Assembly (NCBI GenBank): GCA_963669155.1
Contig: OZ022588.1
Span: 641,501 to 705,500, forward strand
Source: Arbacia lixula
Taxonomy: Eukaryota > Echinodermata > Echinoidea > Arbacioida > Arbaciidae
Length of the DNA stretch: 64,000 nt
Direction: 5' to 3'
The position numbers and the translations under genes are program-made. The notes under the pieces are model-generated. The model was given only the letters and a program-made list of their open reading frames with translations. It was not told where the DNA came from and made no database searches. Of the stretch, positions 1-10,999 are shown in pieces. Each line of letters begins with the position of its first letter. Position 1 is the stretch's first letter.

Positions 1-1
1 T

Positions 2-2143
2 CTTCTTGGCTACTACAGGAAATTCATACCAAATCTGACAAAGGAGATTGCCCCACTCACAACACTGTTGAAGGCAGAGTACGCTTCAGAGCCAAAGAAG
101 CGTGGAGGTCGGAACAAGCCAGATCCAAAGCTTAGGTGGGGAAGAGACCAAGAACGAGCCTTCCAGAGATCGAAGGAACTTGTCCAGAGCGACACAGTTT
201 TGACGCACTATGACCCAAGCAAGCCGTTATTGTTGCAATGTGATGCAAGCCCCTACGGTCTAGGTGTAGTCATCAGCCATGTTGGACCAGACGGTCTAGA
301 GCAGCCCATTTCCTTCGCCTCGCGTACCCTTTCCAAGAGTGAAGCAAATTATGCTCAATATGAAAAGGAAGGACTCTCAATCATTTTCGGTCTCAAGAAA
401 TTTCATAAGTACTTGTACGGACGACGATTTACGATCGTAACAGACCACAAGCCGCTGTTAGGAATATTCGGTGACAGTAAGCCCGCAAGTCCGATGGCCT
501 CTGCACGGTTAGCCAGATGGCACATGATCCTATCAGCATACGAGTACGACATCATGCACAAGGAAGGTAAACAGCACCAGAATGCTGACGCCCTGTCACG
601 CCTACCCTTGACAGATGATCAAACAGTGTGGTCGCACCAGAGCCTTTCAGACTTGGATGAGCAGCTTCCAGTTCAAATCAATATGCTTGATATTGACACT
701 AGACCCGTAGAAGCAGATGAGGTCAAGAGATGTACCAAAAGAGATCCTGTTCTCTCAAGAGTGATGGCAAACATCATGAATGGATGGCCAAACCCCAAGA
801 ACGTTCCACCAGAGCTCAAAGTCTATGCTCAAAAGAAAGAAGAACTGTCAATTGAGGACGACATAGTACTTTGGGGACATAGAGTGGTCATTCCAGACAA
901 CCAGGAAATGAGACAAAGGATCATTGATGAGCTTCATGGGACTCATCCAGGCATTGTCAAGATGAAAGCACTAGCAAGATCCTATGTATGGTGGCCAGGC
1001 ATTGACAAGAATTTGGAGGAGAAGGTGAAGACCTGCCCAACCTGTCAGGAGCACCAACGCAGCCCACCGCCTGCACCAATACACCCATGGGAATTCCCAG
1101 AACGACCCTGGAGTAGGATTCACATCGATTATGCCTACATCGATAACCAGAACGTGCTGATTGTTGTTGACGCCTATACCAAGTGGATAGAAGCTGTCAG
1201 AGTAGCCAATGCCACTGCAGCTGCCACAGTCACTGCCATGCGACGCCTCTTCGCAACATATGGTATTCCAGAGACGGTCGTAAGTGACAACGGCACCCAG
1301 TTTGTCTCGGAAGAATTCACAAGCTTCCTGTTCAGCAACAATGTAGAGCATGTTCAGACAGCTCCCAAACACCCTGCCAGCAATGGCCTGGCTGAGAGAG
1401 CTGTACAAACTGTGAAATGTGGAGTGAAGAAAACCAGTGGAACATCTTTGGAGATGCGCATCCAGGTTTTTCTGATGACCTATCGGATAACTCCTCAAGG
1501 AACTACCATGAAAACCCCAAGTGAACTGATGTTCAAAAGGAGGATCAGAAGTAGAATGGACCATGTCCGTCCAAACCTGCACAAGTCTGTTCAGAAACAA
1601 CAATCTGCAATGAAACGATCAGCAGACAAGCACTCGAAGATGAGACAGTTCAGGTTAAATGACACTGTCCTGGTAAAGAACTTTGCAGCAGGACCTACAT
1701 GGCTCAGAGGGAAAGTGACCGAAACACTCAATGAGGTCATGTACATAATAGAGCTACAGGATGGTAGAGAGGTACGCCGCCACGTGGATCACATACGACA
1801 TTACACTCCATCGGGTGAAGATGATCGTTCCAGACAAGAAATGCTGCATCAGGATACCAATCCACAACCAGAGATTTTGACTCGACAGGCACGGTATCCA
1901 AGCCAAATAGAAAATCCTATAGCGGTACCTACAACTAGTGAACCCCTGAGCTCAAATACTGAACAATCTAGCACTGATACTGCAATAATATCAGAACCTG
2001 CCCAATCAGAGTCATTGAATGACTCTAGAGGAGCTGTTGCTCCAGACATAGTAAATCCTGAGAATGTCATGTCAGGGAAGAGAGTGTCAACTCGGAAGTC
2101 AACGACACCCTCAAAGTTCAAGGATTTCATTGTGTATCATTAA
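2..2143 (+). CDS. pol: Gypsy pol polyprotein, C-terminal part (RT end, RNase H, integrase)
   Basis: The frame is open from the window edge to a TAA at 2141. It starts with the RT-end motif YYRKFIPN. RNase H follows (CDASPYGLGVVISH near 238-280 and TDHKPLL near 440), then the HHCC zinc-binding region (HGTHPGI to CPTCQEH, about 935-1053). The integrase core carries the acidic residues in HIDYAY (about 1121), VVSDNGTQF (about 1280) and SNGLAERAVQT (about 1380). A GPTWLRGK segment near 1690 resembles the GPY/F module. The last 100 residues are S/T/P-rich and probably unstructured. The products would copy and integrate the element; this is a retroelement gene, not a host gene. Confidence 0.95.
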   Translation, partial: LLGYYRKFIPNLTKEIAPLTTLLKAEYASEPKKRGGRNKPDPKLRWGRDQERAFQRSKELVQSDTVLTHYDPSKPLLLQCDASPYGLGVVISHVGPDGLEQPISFASRTLSKSEANYAQYEKEGLSIIFGLKKFHKYLYGRRFTIVTDHKPLLGIFGDSKPASPMASARLARWHMILSAYEYDIMHKEGKQHQNADALSRLPLTDDQTVWSHQSLSDLDEQLPVQINMLDIDTRPVEADEVKRCTKRDPVLSRVMANIMNGWPNPKNVPPELKVYAQKKEELSIEDDIVLWGHRVVIPDNQEMRQRIIDELHGTHPGIVKMKALARSYVWWPGIDKNLEEKVKTCPTCQEHQRSPPPAPIHPWEFPERPWSRIHIDYAYIDNQNVLIVVDAYTKWIEAVRVANATAAATVTAMRRLFATYGIPETVVSDNGTQFVSEEFTSFLFSNNVEHVQTAPKHPASNGLAERAVQTVKCGVKKTSGTSLEMRIQVFLMTYRITPQGTTMKTPSELMFKRRIRSRMDHVRPNLHKSVQKQQSAMKRSADKHSKMRQFRLNDTVLVKNFAAGPTWLRGKVTETLNEVMYIIELQDGREVRRHVDHIRHYTPSGEDDRSRQEMLHQDTNPQPEILTRQARYPSQIENPIAVPTTSEPLSSNTEQSSTDTAIISEPAQSESLNDSRGAVAPDIVNPENVMSGKRVSTRKSTTPSKFKDFIVYH

Positions 2144-3203
2144 AATGCAAACACATAAACAACTACCTATTGATAGTTATATAGGAAAACATGAGATTTT
2201 AGGCAAAAGTCATAATTGGGCGATAGTGTTATATTGGATACACAGCCAAGTTAAAGGCTGTATGGTTTAAAGAAAAAAGTGATTACGTAAGCAGTGTTAC
2301 AAGTATACAATGGTAACTGAATTAAGATTAACAATTATGAGTTGTAAGTGAATTACTACATGACTGAATAGTAATTCATGTTCATTGGTATACATGTATT
2401 TAGTTTAAAAAAAAAAAAAAAAAGAAGAAAGAAGGAAATACATTAGGTATGCATTTAACAGATTAGACAAGTGTCTTTAAGTAAAACTTACAATTGAGTG
2501 GAAGATAGAAAATAGGATTAAGTTTTACACAGGCAGATAGAAATACAGTTTAATCGGTTGAGAAGGACACTAAGAATGACACATTCACAAAGTGTTATAT
2601 TGTTGAAGCTTGTTTATTAGAGTTAAATGAATAGGAAACAACTGTTGCACTGAATTATACATAAGTCTGAGATTGGTTACAATTGTCAGTCAAGGTATAG
2701 AATTACAGCCACATTATATGAGTTGTGATCACTATTAATTGAAGAAGTGTATACTCGTTTGATAGCATGATAAAGTGCATATTAACGGTTTAATTTGCTA
2801 CAGCTGAATTAAGGTTTTGTAAGAATTGCTCAGCTTGAAACTTCAATATAAGTGTGAAGCTTGCAATTGAATTTAAAGTGGTTACAGAATAGTTGTGTTA
2901 GAGGATAACATTACAATTACAGCCATATGAGAAAACAGAATATGTAAACTCCAGCCAATTGATAGTTTACCGGTGTAACAAAATGAGAAGTTATTTGTAA
3001 ATAGCCACAAGGTTAAAATGGTTTTGATGATTTAACCAAATAAATTGTTATGTAAGGTTTTGCCTATTACAATAGCTACATAAGGATAATTGTAATTTGC
3101 ATGCAGTGTTCTTGTTTTAACATGCATTACTTTGGTAGTGTAAATGGCTAATTTTAGAGCAGTATAATTTAGCAGAGCGTGCTCCCAATTAAAGGGGGAG
3201 GAA
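2144..3203 (+). other. Untranslated spacer of the Gypsy element between pol and the 3' LTR
   Basis: About 1.06 kb of AT-rich sequence without a credible reading frame on either strand. It includes an A-run near 2407-2423 and ends in the purine-rich stretch AAAGGGGGAGGAA just before the LTR, as expected for a plus-strand priming site. No envelope-like or accessory gene is seen. Confidence 0.7.
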
Positions 3204-3796
3204 TGTTAAGTATTGAATGAAGACTACAGGCTGTAGCTTCAAGGCACCTTGTACGCATGCGCGACAGAGTTCAAACATGGCGTTTATTAAACCAGACACT
3301 ACTTAAGATCTCTGTGCAGATTATCTCATTATTATGTTGTCCACACAAGAACTCATAACATAAGAACATAACATAGTTGTTAACAGACTGGGTTGTGTCC
3401 ATGCCCCTTACAGCCTATTACCTAGGCTTAAAGGGAATTCACAGTTGCAATGTGCGCATGAGGAGATTATTACTGGTGCGAATGACCTCGGGCCAATTGT
3501 ACCACTCACAGAGTAAAATGGAAATTTCCTAGATAGTAGACCACTTTATACCCATTATAATGCAGATATGACAACAGCGATTCAGCTCTAAGAAGGTAGT
3601 GAAAGAACATTCCACCATATGCACCTGCTTCTATTGTTGGTATGGGCACGCTGTAAAATAAAACCTACACATCTTGATCAGATCCCTAGTCGTTCTTGAT
3701 TCAGTGGAGTGTCCTACCCTGGTCTGACCATGATGTAACTATGAACTGGCTCATTGTTTCATGGCGTGATTGTGAAGATTGGCGGGTCACGTTACA
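3204..3796 (+). repeat. Probable 3' LTR of the Gypsy element
   Basis: It begins TGTTAAG directly after the polypurine tract. I place the end at CGTTACA near 3796, because these ends are near-inverted copies of each other and an AATAAA at about 3656 would then sit in the LTR as its polyadenylation signal. An alternative, shorter end is TGTTAACA at 3385. The boundary cannot be confirmed because the 5' LTR is outside the window. Confidence 0.6.
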
Positions 3797-5528
3797 CAGC
3801 TACTGGTTAATACCAGAGAGGTGTAAGGAATGGAGTCCGCACGAAGTGTAATTTATTCCTACAGCAGTCGTGTGCATTGATGTCACAATGGAATATTTTA
3901 CGCGTTTGGCTCTTTGATCGAGGGAGATCCGCCGCCAAACAAGCATGACAAAATGTAGGATGCATTTTGAGGAATATATATTCTGTATGCGCAGAAGATT
4001 TCAGAACCACTACATGAACTTAAGTGCATGTGCAGTAGTATTACATCTTATAAAGATACGATTCTGTGAATTTCAGATTATATTGTTGCTTCGTTTTTGT
4101 GATAAAATGAGAATACTGTAGAAAATATGCCAGAGAAATGCCTCCATATCACACATTTCCAAATCATATTTCCTTAAAAATATCTTGTAAATCGTTTATT
4201 GAGTGTTTCATCTTTCATGGAAACAACCTCAATTTCGTGTGCGGAGGTGTCCGAAAAAGTTACGGACCAAATTCTTTCTATAATTTTTTCAAAGTTTCCC
4301 TTCGCTTACCCCAAAACTAATTCACAGTATGTGTAAAAAGATCAGCAACGAGCTCCCAGCGAAGGCTGAACGGTTGGCATACTTCTCAAAACAGATTTTC
4401 TTTTGTTATTCAGAGGAAGGCACTACCTAATTAGAAATACAGCTAGTTGTTTAAAACACCTGAATGTCTTGGATTTTTATGAGGCGGCGGACCTCATAGA
4501 TCAAAGGAAGTCAATCCGAGCGCAGTCCATCCATGATAGGTCCATGTTAATACAAGTGCTTTGCCGGTAACCTAAAGCGTGTAGTGATCGAGGCAGCACG
4601 CCAGATGTACCAGGGAAACCCGCATATTGCTCGTGAAGGCGCGGGGTCGAAAGCTTCAATAAAGCTGCGATACTATCATATTCATATCACAGCCTTCATA
4701 CATGCCTTCATTGAAGAGTTTGGATTAGAAACTAGAAACACACTGGATATCAGGTAATGGAAGCTGGGTATGCGCAAAAGTGAACGGAACGTATTCAGAA
4801 AAAAATATAAATTCATTTTGGACATAATCATAAACGAAGGATAGACTTGATAGTTATAATAGTGCACTTTCAACTTTGGAATTCAGGGAGCAATTCATGA
4901 ACGAAAACAATAAAATCAAAAAGTTCATTCATATGTCATAAAAACATTTCTGTTGTTGGTAGAAGTGAAATAATCTCATTGCGATAGATGCTGTCCGTAC
5001 ATTACACTTTCATTTCGTTTTATTTTTTGTTTGTTTTAACTTCGAGGCTTGAATGGTAATGGGTTTTAGTTACAGTTTCAGCTGTGACGAGGAAGACATA
5101 TAGAAAAATGAGAGGAAGAGATGTAGATAGAGGAAGGAACAGGAGAGAAATAAAAAGATCAAAATAGAAACATAGAGAGAGAGAGAGAGAGAGGAAGACA
5201 GAAAGAGGGGGGGGGGGCGCACACATACACACGCACACACACACACACACACACATACACACTATATATATATATAGGAATATATATACTTCTTATGTAT
5301 CATACAAAACGGAAAAAAGGTAAATAAACAAAACGAAAGGGGCAAATAGACAAAGACATAAGGAGAGAGAGAGGAGGAAAAATACAAAGGCCTGTATAAT
5401 ATATATGTATACAACGAGGGAGAGAAATGAAAAGCGTGTGAGTGTGTGTGTGTGTGTGGGGGGGGGGGGGTGGGGGTAGGGGTAGGCGAGTGATCATTCC
5501 AAGGACTAGGTCAAGTTGATGTACTCAC
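3797..5528. other. Stretch without a recognisable gene; simple repeats near 5175-5275 and 5431-5473
   Basis: AT-rich intergenic or intronic DNA. It contains (GA)n, poly-G and (CA)n runs around 5175-5275 and a GT/poly-G run near 5431-5473. A short open frame at 4551-4757 on the plus strand is discussed in the findings. If the minus-strand exon at 5529-5677 is real, this stretch is probably part of its following intron; I found no convincing next exon here. Confidence 0.6.
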
Positions 5529-5672
5529 TTCGATCATGGGTGCAATCCCCTCTATCGTCGTTCTAAAGTAGGGCAGACATCCTCCTTTGAACCAGTTCAG
5601 CCACAAGCCGCTGAGAACCACGCCGATGATTAGAAAGAGATTGAGGAAGAGGAAGGCCCCTTTGCACGACAT
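5529..5672 (-). CDS. First coding exon of an unrecognised membrane protein (partial gene)
   Basis: Read on the minus strand, a good acceptor (CCATTTTCAG) is followed by five bases and an ATG at 5672. The next 48 codons are open and end exactly at a strong donor, GAA|GTGAGT, in phase 0. The peptide starts MSCKGAFLFLNLFLIIG and continues through about 21 hydrophobic residues ending near LSGLWLNW. This looks like a signal anchor or the first segment of a multi-span protein. Residues after it (FKGGCLPYFRTT) include one cysteine. The N-terminal-TM layout could fit tetraspanin-like or claudin-like families, but no diagnostic motif lies in this exon, so I do not name it. The ATG right after an acceptor implies a 5' untranslated exon upstream; the rest of the gene lies to the left or beyond the window. 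Confidence 0.6.
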
Positions 5673-5677
5673 CGCGC

Positions 5678-7381
5678 CTGAAAATGGACAAGATTTAGAA
5701 ATGAATTCTGATCTAGGTTAATCTATACCATTTAACTACATTACGTTTGTGACAGTACTGTTATTATATCTCCTCGAAAGATCTCAGACGTTGAAGGGAC
5801 AGGGTAAAATCCCACGAATCGGTCTACTTATGTTTTTTTAATCAACCAAAGTGATACCACTTATGTACAGATATTATTCTAACATCGTAAGGAATAACAG
5901 GGAAAGAAAAGAAATACCTCTACAATATGAAGGTGAGCCAACTTAAACTATATTTCCCTCAAAGATCTCTCTCTCTCACTCACTCTCTCTCTCTCTATAT
6001 ATAGGCTGTTATACATACTGTCTACAGCAACTCTTAAATAGCGTTGATTTCAAACACAGTTGTTATATTTCACAAGAAGAATTACATTTACGGTCATTTA
6101 CAGTGAATGTGCATTCATGTGTTATTTAATTGGCTCCTTTGTTTTGAAGCAAGATCACCGTTAATATATCTTCATTTGTACCAACACCATATCCCCCTCA
6201 AACGTATAATTTCATGCTTTATTTTTTACTGGTCAGCTTAAACCAGGGAAACAATAGAAGCATGGGTTATGGGTTGTGAATGGTCCTTTGACCTCATTGA
6301 GAAGCGCAGACCGGGCTCATTGTTCTTGCTTTCCTTATTTAACCCCTTTGTGTTATTATACCTCATTTAATCACGTTATCAGCACTTCCCGCCCCGTCCC
6401 GCACCCTCTTTGGTGCTAATCGACACATTCATAAATCGGAGCAATGCTGAGAGGAAGTACTTATTTTCTTCTTTTTGTCTTTGTAATATATTTTGACCGT
6501 TTGACTTGTGCAAACGGTAGCGGAAATGTCAATCGGTCAGAGAAAGGTAGGGGTAGACTTTGTCCAGATTAGCGTTATTTCCTTTCTTGGCAGGGAGGGT
6601 ATCATGAAAACATAACTCTCCCAATGCCTTATGGCATCACTATGGACTAGGCCTATGTTATCGTATGGATGTATAGGTCAATGTGTAGAAAATCTAGCTT
6701 TTTCAGAATTACCCTTCTCATTTGTCCTCTAGTTTCTCATTCACTTTCCTTTCTTTCTCTTTGGTCCTTCTTTTATGTTCCATGCGTGGCATTGGTATAA
6801 CATTAATGCTACGAAGCAAAGGAGATTGTACAAATGTTGAATTCTTTATGCGCCATTTGTGCATTTTGACAACAGTAAATACACAAAAACTCATAGAGCA
6901 GTAGTTTTTTTTTGGCGCACAAGGGAATTAGTTAGAAGAAAATACTTGTGAATACTTTGATTTTCACGAATTCATATCTTAGTTTATAACACGATGATAA
7001 GTTCCATGTGCCATACTAACTTAAACATAAATGTCTACGTTAAAGAAAGAGGGGGAAAACAAAGCAATGTCCCGGGGTCGTTAAGCATGACTTGTCCGTC
7101 CAGATGCTATTACCCTGCTGGTAGTAACAAGAGGAGTGAAAAGGCCGATCATTTCGCAGGAGTAGCGGCTTGATAACAGTTTATCACTTTCCGATGAGGG
7201 TTATTTACATATAACGTGCACTGATAAAGTTTAATAGGTATATATTATTTCTACATAGCCCCACTTACTTCCTTTTACGCTAGTGCAGCGGTCAATAGGC
7301 TTTACGCATTTTGTTGAACAAGTTTCGCAGTCGTGCACAAATTTCACTTTTAGATCAAAATAATACTTTAAACTACTTACG
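5678..7381 (-). other. Probable 5' intron of the small membrane-protein gene; nothing else seen
   Basis: It is bounded by the acceptor at 5678-5679 and a consensus donor GTAAGT (minus, 7380-7375). It contains a CT tract near 5969-5997 and otherwise unremarkable AT-rich sequence with no frame I would call coding. Confidence 0.35.
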
Positions 7382-7690
7382 TTTTAGTGTGATCTAAATG
7401 TGTTCCAATAGATTCCAGTGTGTTCCAGTCCAATCGAATGAAAACAACTATACAACTCAGTGTTCCTCCCCGATGTTCCTCGTGACCATTGAGAAATACG
7501 TGTGACGTTGGAACTAAGATGTTCGCGAACTTCTGGCTATTAAGTGTGTGTTCCTTATTCGCCGGATGTTGGTATTCGTCATAGACATACGCGATGCGCA
7601 TGTCTCGCTGCCAGAGTATTGTATTGTGCGCTAGTGCCCGGGATTTCCGTTCACATCCTTGGAGTTTTGATGGTGTGTGATTGACCAAAG
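7382..7690 (-). other. Candidate 5' untranslated exon of the small membrane-protein gene
   Basis: On the minus strand an AAAAC|GTAAGT donor ends at 7381/7380. The roughly 300 bases before it have higher complexity than their surroundings. A 103-codon frame runs through it but has no recognisable features and reads out of the donor, so I treat the stretch as untranslated. The upstream limit is a guess. It could equally be unrelated DNA with a chance donor. Confidence 0.25.
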
Positions 7691-7918
7691 ATGTTGTCAG
7701 TTACATGAAGTACCATCAGCCGTTTAAAATGCAGATTAATTGTACTCTTCCTCGAGTAAAAAAAAATGTTTATAAAGATTTTTTCCTTGATCGCATTATG
7801 TTCACATCCACCGATTCTCTGGATAATTTCTGCCTGGACCTGACGTACATGTATAAACAAAAAAGGATGCGCGGAAGAATTTTTGGAATATCCTCACCCC
7901 ATATCGTCGGTGAGCTGT

Positions 7919-7939
7919 TAAAACCTCGTATCTCAAAAA
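7919..7939 (-). repeat. Inverted copy of the TGAGATACGAGGTTTT motif
   Basis: AAAACCTCGTATCTCA on the plus strand is the exact complement of the motif found in direct orientation at 8088-8197 and 10231-10416. Confidence 0.7.
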
Positions 7940-8087
7940 AACAAAATGTTCAGGAGAGCGAAAAAACATTCTTATTTCTACAAATTATGTGCATAGGAGT
8001 TGCTATGTTAACTAAAGACTATGTTTGATTATCAATTCAATATGAAATGGTTGAAATGCAAGAAAGATAATTTAAATGGCGGGAATT

Positions 8088-8197
8088 TGAGTTACGAGGT
8101 TTTCACACTAAGTCCTAAATTGAGATACGAGGTTTTCTCGTTTCAAATTGAGTTACGAGGTTTTCCTACTTGATCTAAAATGAGATACGTGGTTTTC
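8088..8197 (+). repeat. Four spaced copies of the TGAGATACGAGGTTTTC motif
   Basis: Copies begin at 8088, 8121, 8149 and 8181, 28-33 bases apart. They differ only at the A/T in GAGWTACG and in one CGTGG variant. The sequences between copies are not similar, so this is motif reiteration rather than a plain tandem satellite. Confidence 0.75.
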
Positions 8198-8225
8198 GCA
8201 CTGTGTCGTACACAGTATCCCATGC

Positions 8226-8879
8226 TAATAAAGTGCAATATGTGCACTTGCGCGCACATACATTCTCAAACACACACACATACACACATACACACATACC
8301 CATATACTGTACATACACGCACGTACACACACACACACACACACAAACAGACATACACACGCAGGCCAAAAGACGTAACAAATACATACATATCCATGCA
8401 TGTGACACACGTACATAAACACTATAAATGAACGTTAATCTTATAATCTATGCGCGCGCACACACACATGCGCGCACACGTACACACATACACGTCCATA
8501 CGCCGGCCAAAAGACGCAAAAATACATACATAGCCATGCATGTGACACACATCAACGTACGCAAACACTATGTCTATACATTAACGGTCATGTTATGATC
8601 TATGCACACGCACACACACATGGGCGCGCATGTATATTTACACACATACCAATGCACATAGTATACGCACACATACACACATACACACATACACACATCA
8701 CATACATTCAAAAACCGGACCACACACAAACACGTGCACACGCCAGGCCAAAAAGACGCAAAAAGTACATGTACATACAAACCTAGCAAAACACATTAAC
8801 GTTCATGTGATCTACGCGCGCACACAGACACACACGTGCATGCTCACATATATTCACACACATACCCATTCATTTATAT

Positions 8880-8927
<48 letters not shown>

Positions 8928-9050
8928 ACAAACAAACAAACATACATGGGTACACGCCGGCACAAAAGACGCAAATAATACATACGAACTCTAGCATGTG
9001 ACACACGTTGACGCACAAAAACACTACCTCACATTAACACCCATACTTCA
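8226..9050 (+). repeat. CA-rich compound minisatellite with GCCAAAAGACGCAAA boxes
   Basis: Long (CA)n and CACATA tracts alternate with a recurring box, GCCAAAAGACG, near 8365, 8506, 8747 and 8960. Each box is followed by ATACATAC and CATGTGACACAC-like segments and by a CATTAACG segment. Spacings are about 141, 241 and 213 bases, the length differences lying in the CA tracts. It looks like an old, expanding compound satellite. Confidence 0.8.
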
Positions 9051-9205
9051 GTCAAACACATTGAAACATGCATCAGAATTGCGTTTTGAAACGTGCTTAC
9101 AAACACATAATAATCAATTTAAATTATGCAGAAAAAGTATGTACAATATATACAATAAAACATCGCAAAACGATGTCCCTCCAAATTCAGTATTCATTAT
9201 GTCTG

Positions 9206-9600
9206 TGGGGGGGGGGGGGGGGGGGGGTTCGTTCTCGCGGCGTAGGACATACGGGAATATGCTGCTCTAATAGAACTATTTTGAGAAAAATCCCTAAACA
9301 AAGAGCATGAACCTCAAAATCATTGGACATATCCCCCACTTTTTTATTTTTTTTCTTTAAATACTAAATATTTGCGCCCATTTTGTCGCTCAAGCAAACG
9401 AAACATCGTTTTCTTGACTACCCCCAACCCCCCCCCCCCCCCCCCCAAAAAAAAAAAAAAATAAAATAAAAAAAAAAAAATAAAAAAAAATAATTGGTAC
9501 CCTTTTCTGCCAAAATGATAGGTACGGGTTTGGTGGCTTCAGCGGCACACCCCCGTGGGGAACAACTGTGAGTAGCTCCCCCCCCCCCCCCCGGGTCAAA
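9206..9600. repeat. Poly-G, poly-C and poly-A tracts
   Basis: A run of about 20 G near 9207-9226, a run of about 20 C followed directly by a long A-rich run near 9430-9490, and a second C run near 9580-9593. The G/C-run-plus-A-run pattern resembles that inside the TIR element at 10658-10991, so degraded relatives of that element may lie here. No gene is seen. Confidence 0.5.
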
Positions 9601-10230
9601 ATAATCCTAGAGATATTGCATGCTTTAACAAGTTGTACGTCGAACACTTCATATTTTGACTTGTTTGCCCTCTAGATCTACTCCACATACACGTACACAT
9701 TGTATTTATGATGACTATATAGGCTAAATTTTGAAAGTGAAAAATTTCACAAGCATTTTGCCTTTTTTAACACAGGACAAAATAGACATCGACTATCTAG
9801 GGTTATGCACTACGTACAGCTAGCCTCATCTACTGACTCGGCCTGGCCTATGCGCGTAGCTTTGGCCACAGGCCACGGCTTGTAATTCAAGTTATATAGC
9901 GCCGAGCCTCTTCAGTGTATCGAAGAGAGTTGGGCAAAATGTTTGTATCTTCGTGTTGATTAATTATCAAAATGTCGTTAGAGATATTACTCACAAATAA
10001 CTGAGCATCTCATTTTAATTAGCCGTATTAAACGTTAATGCAGGACGAAATCTAATATATCTAATTGATCCCGGCCATGAATACATTAAGCGTAGGTTTA
10101 GGTAAGAGATCGATGCGCGCAACTAGCCGTGCGGGCGCGCGCGCGCTACAAATTTTTGTTGCGCGCACGCTTGCGCGCTGCAGCTGTGCGCACCAGCTCT
10201 TAGCTGCGCGCATAATTGCGCTATGTATCT

Positions 10231-10416
10231 TGACTTACGAGGTTTTATCATACCACTATTTGAAGAGGCAAGAGATACGAGGTTTTCAAATGGATGAATT
10301 TTGACATTTTCTTTTCAGATTTTCAACTCCAGAGTTTATTACAAGATGTATTACATCTTAAACTTGACATTTATCCAAAAAAGTGAATTTCATAAAAATT
10401 TGAGATACGAGGTTTT
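10231..10416 (+). repeat. Three more copies of the TACGAGGTTTT motif
   Basis: Copies begin at 10231, 10271 and 10401 in the same orientation as the cluster at 8088. They follow a GC-rich alternating purine-pyrimidine stretch (10130-10222, with GCGCGCGC runs). Confidence 0.7.
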
Positions 10417-10657
10417 ATCAGCCCACCGACGATATGTTGTGATATGTCATATCTACAACGCATCAATAAAGATACAATCGAGGAATATTGTTGAAATAAA
10501 GTAAAAAAGGCTCTAAACGTGATATCCAATTGCAGCACAAAAGTTTCGCATTATTTGGCATTATTTTTCGTAAAAAAGTTGCTGGAAACATTATTTTAAG
10601 ATGCTTTCCTGTCGGACAAGTAGCATGGAAAACGTGTCCAGCCGCGCCCAAGCTAAT

Positions 10658-10991
10658 CAGGGCCGTCGCCAGGGAGGTTGCGGAGGGTGCGAACGCACCC
10701 CCTTGAGAACAAAAAAAAAAAAAAAAAAAAAAAACGGAGGGGGGGGGGGGGTAGGGATCCGACGAGCTATATAACTGCATGAAATTGAGTTAATCATGGA
10801 CTATTTTCGTTCGTGTACAAAAATTGAGAAATTGTTAGGAAAACGTCATAACACCCCCCCCCCCCCCCCTCCCCCCTCTAAGAGCATTTTCAGAGACTGG
10901 GCGGAAAAACAAAAAATGTGCTCTTGTGTTTTTGTGTTTTTTTTTTTTCATAAAAAGCACCCCCCCTAGAAAAAAGCTGGTGACGGCCCTG
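10658..10991. mobile_element. Non-autonomous DNA transposon (MITE-like) with CAGGGCCGTC terminal inverted repeats
   Basis: The left end CAGGGCCGTCGCCAG (10658-10672) matches the complement of the right end CTGGTGACGGCCCTG (10977-10991) at 14 of 15 positions. Both ends are flanked by CTAAT (10653-10657 and 10992-10996), a likely target-site duplication of 5 bp. The inside has a run of A next to a run of G, and later a run of C, with no coding capacity. The CAGGG start is reminiscent of hAT-type ends, but hAT duplications are usually 8 bp, so I leave the superfamily open. Confidence 0.75.
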
Positions 10992-10999
10992 CTAATATT

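Larger units (their letters stand above)
1..3796 (+). mobile_element. Ty3/Gypsy LTR retrotransposon fossil, 3' part (cut by window edge)
   Basis: The window opens inside the reverse transcriptase of a Metaviridae-type element. In order it shows the end of RT, RNase H, the integrase zinc finger, the integrase core, a GPY/F-like tail, an untranslated spacer, a purine-rich polypurine tract (about 3191-3203) and a 3' LTR. Gag, protease, most of RT, the primer-binding site and the 5' LTR lie outside the window, so age cannot be judged from LTR divergence. The visible pol frame is open throughout, which suggests a fairly young copy. Domain order RT-RH-INT is that of Ty3/Gypsy; resemblance to the Mag/SURL group is an impression only. 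No envelope-like frame follows pol. Confidence 0.93.

Noticed and set aside
971-1603. Minus-strand frame of 210 codons over the Gypsy pol region
   Set aside because: It is the antisense shadow of a well-supported integrase region and has no recognisable features.
7681-8028. Plus-strand frame of 115 codons
   Set aside because: It runs through repeat-motif DNA, ends without any domain, and has AT-driven composition; no supporting signal.
8175-9001. Cys/Val-rich and Thr/His-rich frames on both strands
   Set aside because: They are translations of CA/GT repeats in the compound satellite.
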